Positions 60,991-64,000 of a DNA stretch of 64,000 nucleotides are shown one piece after another. Each line of letters opens with the position of its first letter. Position 1 is the stretch's first letter. Position numbers and translations under genes: made by a program. The notes under the pieces are model-generated. The model saw nothing but the letters and a program-made list of their open reading frames with translations. It did not search any database and was not told where the DNA came from. This DNA comes from Leptobrachium leishanense (lineage: Eukaryota > Chordata > Amphibia > Anura > Megophryidae): assembly GCA_009667805.1 (NCBI GenBank), contig CM019064.1, positions 72,910,400 to 72,974,399 of the forward strand. The letters run 5' to 3'.

Positions 60991-61220
60991 CTCAGTATAG
61001 CTTCCAGACCTGAAGAAGAGAGGTATACTCTCAAAAGTCTTTGAAATGTAATGCTAGTCCAATAAAAAAAGGTATCACTACGTATTGCTATACTTTGGTG
61101 ATTTTGGCATCTGACTAACACGGCCTGGGCCGTAGGAAGGGCGAGGCGAGTGAGGCACGTGCCTCGGGCACAGCTGTGTAGGAGCGCAGCTAGTGCTAGT
61201 GCCGCTGGTCTATCAGATTC

Positions 61221-61684
61221 ATCAGTGAGATTCCTCCCACTAGGGGGAGGAACTCATGGGGGAGTGTGGCTGGATGGAAGGTGCTGGAAACAGATGGACG
61301 GCCCCTGCTGGATGGGAGGAACTGATGGGTGGGCGCAGCCACCTCCGTGGGTGTATCTGGCCGAAGGAGCACATCCCTGCATCGCCGCCTGACAGGGGGG
61401 TGGGGCCAGATCGCCCTCACTCTCTTACCTTGGTAGATGCAGTGTCTCCTGACAGGGGAGGGCAGGTGCTTCACCTCACCACTCACATTCTCCACAGCTC
61501 CTGTGGTACAGTTTAAGAGCTAGCACTCTCCCTTCTTATGTTTCTTTTGCTTTTATAGGTTTAATGTGCCCTGTCTTAGCCCCAACCCCCTCCCTGCCAT
61601 GCACACAGCGAGTGTTTCCAGCACCTCCCATTCAGCCACACTCCCCCACGAGTTCCTCCCCCTAGTGGGAGGAATCTCACTGAT
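61221..61684. repeat. Inverted repeat, arms about 72 bp
   Basis: ATCAGTGAGATTCCTCCCAC at 61221 and AGGTGCTGGAAACA at 61279-61292 are complemented by TGTTTCCAGCACCT at 61613 and GTGGGAGGAATCTCACTGAT to 61684. Spacer about 320 bp. Lies within the hAT-like insertion. Confidence 0.88.
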
Positions 61685-63189
61685 AGAACACTTGCACAGA
61701 GACAAGGAGCAGCTAGGAGGGCAATAGGGAATAAGCAGCCTGCAGATTCGTGCAATTTACCTTATGCTGAGTGGCCTTATGGGCAGTATAGTGGCCAGCT
61801 GCTACATTAGGAAACTGGTCTCAAATAATTAGGGAAGGTGCCAGCAGTTCTTCACCTCCTGACCCCTGTGGGTGGTGCTACCACCTGATTGCAGGCAGCA
61901 CAGGGAGTTTTGTATTAGGCTCATGCTTTAGTGTCTGACAGTCAGAGCCTCCTGCTACAAAAGGAAAGGTATTGTAACCGGAATCCACTTGGTTCACTCG
62001 GGACGAGGCCGGACCGGACACAAGCAAGGATTGTCTGAACACGAGTCTCTTCAGGAAAGGCAAACTTTATTGTGATATCACAACAGATGCTCAAACAGGA
62101 TTCAATCGCAAAGAATGAGCCCCGAGTCCCTCGTGACATCCAATCTTATACCCCAAATACATAATTAGGTACATCCCAATTAGCCCACCTCCCGATGACA
62201 CTCTCCCACCTCACGTGGGTTAATACCTCCCTTAACCTAATACAAAGACATTCCATTACTTGGCCGTAAATTGGCAAACTTTATGTTAGTTTCAGTGAGT
62301 CATGATTAGTTGCTTTTCCCATCCTGGGCTGCGCCCTCCTCCTTTGCTCCTACAATCACTTGTTACAGCTAACACCTGGTCTGATCTCTATGCTCCTTTG
62401 TCTCTCAGCGGGCCTCAACGACCTAGGTGAATCTACTCCTCTTTCTGCCCTTCCGTCCCAGGAACAGCCTAGACCTTTCTCAAACTTCTAATTACTTTTT
62501 CTGCTAATCTAACACATTCCTAAATTTCTACGTATGCCTCATTCTAGTTTCAACTAAAGCTTGCCTAGTTATTTTCAAGTGAACCAATATTCTGAACAAG
62601 ATGGTCGCCTGGCTTGTAATGGTGGCCATCTTCCAGCCTATTTCCACTTCAGTATCACTGCTATCTGCAAGAGCCCAGCTGTCTGCAGGGGTTAATGATA
62701 ATCTCCCAGAACATGGTCCACCTGGTATCTGCAGAGTCGTGGAGACCAAGGAGGAAAGGAAAGTCCATGCCCTGTAAAAACAAGCAAACCTCACAGGTAC
62801 ATGGTGCAAGGGTTGTGCTGTTCTTCATTAAGGCACCAAGTAGTACATCTCATCTGAATACTGTGAGCTGCAGCCAGGGGTGTCCAGTGCTTGTATTTAC
62901 CCTCGGAGGAAAGAGTGTGAGCCCAGGAGAGCAGGGGAAAGCTAGAAATCAAAGGCTTGGTCCATCTATTTCTAAAGACACAGCACACTAATACTGACAT
63001 TACTATCACTGTCCAGCAGCTCTGTGTGTAAACCATGTAAAGATCATTCATAACATACAGAGCCAACTCACACTACTATCACTCTCAGGCAGAGCTCAGA
63101 GTGTGTGTTTCAACAGCACAGAGCCCACTCCAACTCCCAGCACTAAAAGCACTTATAAAGATATAGAAATTTCATTAATAAAAAAAAAA

Positions 63190-63430
63190 TTGCACTCCCT
63201 ATACTTAACATGGGGAGCGCAAAGTCCTAACGCTAATTACACTCCATTGTGGCTACTTAAAAGTTACCCACAGCTAGACGCTGGTGCTAACTCATGCTTC
63301 TTCTGCAGAATCAGCACCAGCTGGAACCCCGCCAAAAATCACATACTTGCCTCTCATCTCACAGTGCAAAAGGTGGTCCGATCCACTGCTTCTGGTCATG
63401 GGCAGCATCCAGGAGCTTAGCACTGCACCA
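63190..63430 (+). repeat. Dispersed repeat (family F)
   Basis: CTATACTTAACATGGGGAGC, GACGCTGGTGCTAACT, CAGAATCAGCACCAGCTGGA and GTGGTCCGATCCACTGCTTC. Its complement is at 59270-59750 and a direct fragment at 34970-35260. Class unknown. Confidence 0.65.
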
Positions 63431-63755
63431 CTGGTCGTAGACTCTGATTTTTAAAATTATGTGGGGGGGGGCACAATTTTCTGTTTTTGCCTCGGGTGCA
63501 AAAGGCGCTAGCTACAGCTCTGAACACGGCTTATCACATTTACACTAGAGTATATATATATATAGGGTTCCTTGCTGCATATGGGGAATGTGGCACAGGA
63601 ACTCTGGGATGCAATTCATTGAATTGCTGTGATGTGCAAGTGGCTTCTGCATTAATAAACACACTTACTATAGTGTGGAGGCTTTTTATCTCACTTTTAG
63701 TCCTTCACCACAACCCTTGTAGACACTAATTTACCCTACGGTCCAAGCATCCACT

Positions 63756-63840
63756 GCAACTGGTCATGCCTACCTCCTAGCTGATGAGGGTTCAACAAAC
63801 CCGAAACAGCGTTGTCCTAGGAGTGGTTTTGACCAGTTGC
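63756..63840 (+). ncRNA. Type I hammerhead ribozyme, complete core
   Basis: Self-cleaving RNA motif. Stem I: GCAACTGGTCA with TGACCAGTTGC (11 bp) and CTCCTAG with CTAGGAG (7 bp), separated by an internal loop of 7 and 6 nt. Core CTGATGA at 63781-63787. Stem II GGGTT/AACCC with loop CAACA. GAAA at 63803-63806. Stem III ACA/TGT with loop GCGT. Cleavage predicted after GTC, between 63816 and 63817. All invariant core positions (CUGANGA, GAA, A15.1-U16.1, H17 = C) are present. The very short stem III matches the amphibian satellite type, which tends to work best as a dimer or with stem I-II loop contacts. Activity is not shown here. Confidence 0.93.
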
Positions 63841-63941
63841 ATAAACTTTATCTCTGCTACAAAGCCACGGTGTGGCATAGCATTGATTTTAGGGTTCTGT
63901 GTATTAACAGATCTAGGATGCATAAAAGTGAGACAGAGGTC

Positions 63942-63949
63942 ATTTGCAT
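63942..63949 (+). promoter_or_regulatory. Octamer motif ATTTGCAT in hammerhead repeat
   Basis: Same position in the unit as at 370-377; conserved between the two copies despite divergence around it. Candidate distal element for snRNA-type transcription of the array. Confidence 0.45.
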
Positions 63950-64000
63950 ATCCTACCCAGGGTTCCTTGCTGCATATGAGGAATGTGGCACAGGAACTCT

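Larger units (their letters stand above)
61125..63522. mobile_element. hAT-like non-autonomous insertion, 2.4 kb
   Basis: Perfect 8-bp TSD AACACGGC at 61117-61124 and 63523-63530. Ends CTGGGCCGTAGGAAGG and CTAGCTACAGCTCTG are imperfect inverted repeats (about 10 of 15 match), resembling hAT ends of the CAGRGSCGTAGCTAG type. No transposase was found. The interior includes an inverted repeat (61221-61684), a family F copy (63190-63430) and sequence I cannot classify. Confidence 0.8.
61000..63560 (+). repeat. Unclassified repeat interrupted by a hAT-like insertion
   Basis: GACCTGAAGAAGAGAGGTAT, TAGTCCAATAAAAAAAGGTA and GCATCTGACTAACACGGC end at 61124, and continue after the insertion with TTATCACATTTACACTAGAG and a TA tract (63531-63564). 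The continuity across 2.4 kb shows that this older repeat was split. The class is unknown. Confidence 0.55.
63565..64000 (+). repeat. 395-bp tandem hammerhead repeat, array start
   Basis: One full unit (63565-63959), then 41 bases of the next unit with a single mismatch, giving a 395-bp period. The array continues beyond the window. It begins directly after a TA tract, in mid-unit relative to the ribozyme. The unit contains the hammerhead, an octamer, and a hairpin GCAATTC-ATT-GAATTGC whose stem is identical in the copy at 178-546 although the loop differs. Size, tandem layout and ribozyme resemble newt satellite 2 (330 bp) and animal retrozymes. Confidence 0.9.

Noticed and set aside
61012..61065. 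Second hammerhead (CTGAAGA, GAGAG/CTCTC stem, AAAA)
   Set aside because: It matches CUGANGA and has a stem II-like helix, but G12 is A and neither stem I nor stem III can form around a cleavage triplet.

Overview
This is animal, almost certainly vertebrate, intergenic DNA made mostly of transposable elements. The mix points to an amphibian, probably a frog: IR/DR-type Tc1 elements, piggyBac-like TTAA elements, Harbinger-type MITEs with 3-bp target duplications, a large BED-finger hAT, a Rex1/CR1-like LINE and a tRNA-headed SINE sharing its tail. This is inference, since no species-diagnostic gene is present. I found no host protein-coding gene. Every recognisable ORF is a transposase or reverse transcriptase, and all of them are broken.

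Layout. 0.2-0.55 kb: one unit of a repeat carrying a hammerhead ribozyme motif. 0.55-2 kb: a Tc1 element. 2-5.3 kb: a 402-bp tandem repeat, an AT-rich hAT-type element with 8-bp TSDs, and a foldback MITE. 5.4-8.35 kb: piggyBac-like elements. 8.6-9.7 kb: a Harbinger-type MITE (family A) capped by a SINE. 10.6-13.2 kb: two LINE 3' ends and a 65-bp tandem repeat. 13.5-22.1 kb: two family A MITEs, the second split by a 5.7-kb hAT element whose right end is duplicated. 22.4-32.7 kb: SINE, piggyBac-like and Harbinger-type (family B) elements, nested in places. 32.9-34.2 kb: a second Tc1 family. 36-41 kb: an L1-like relic holding a Tc1 that holds a MITE. 42.5-44 kb: a 51/52-bp minisatellite. 44-47.9 kb: several family B MITEs. 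48.8-54 kb: two abutting Tc1 elements, the second split by a LINE. 54.4-60 kb: MITEs and relics. 61.1-63.5 kb: a 2.4-kb hAT-like insertion. 63.56-64 kb: the start of a 395-bp tandem array of the hammerhead repeat.

The most interesting signal is the hammerhead repeat at both ends of the window. The right-hand copy has a complete type I hammerhead core with all three stems. Each unit also has an octamer motif (ATTTGCAT). The combination resembles newt satellite 2 and animal retrozymes, which make self-cleaving, often circular, non-coding RNAs. The left-hand copy has a core mutation that should inactivate it.

The nested insertions give a relative history: an L1-like relic, then Tc1, then MITE; and a MITE, then hAT, then a local duplication. 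Several nested sites preserve the empty-site sequence, so target duplications can be read directly (3 bp for both Harbinger-type families, 8 bp for hAT).
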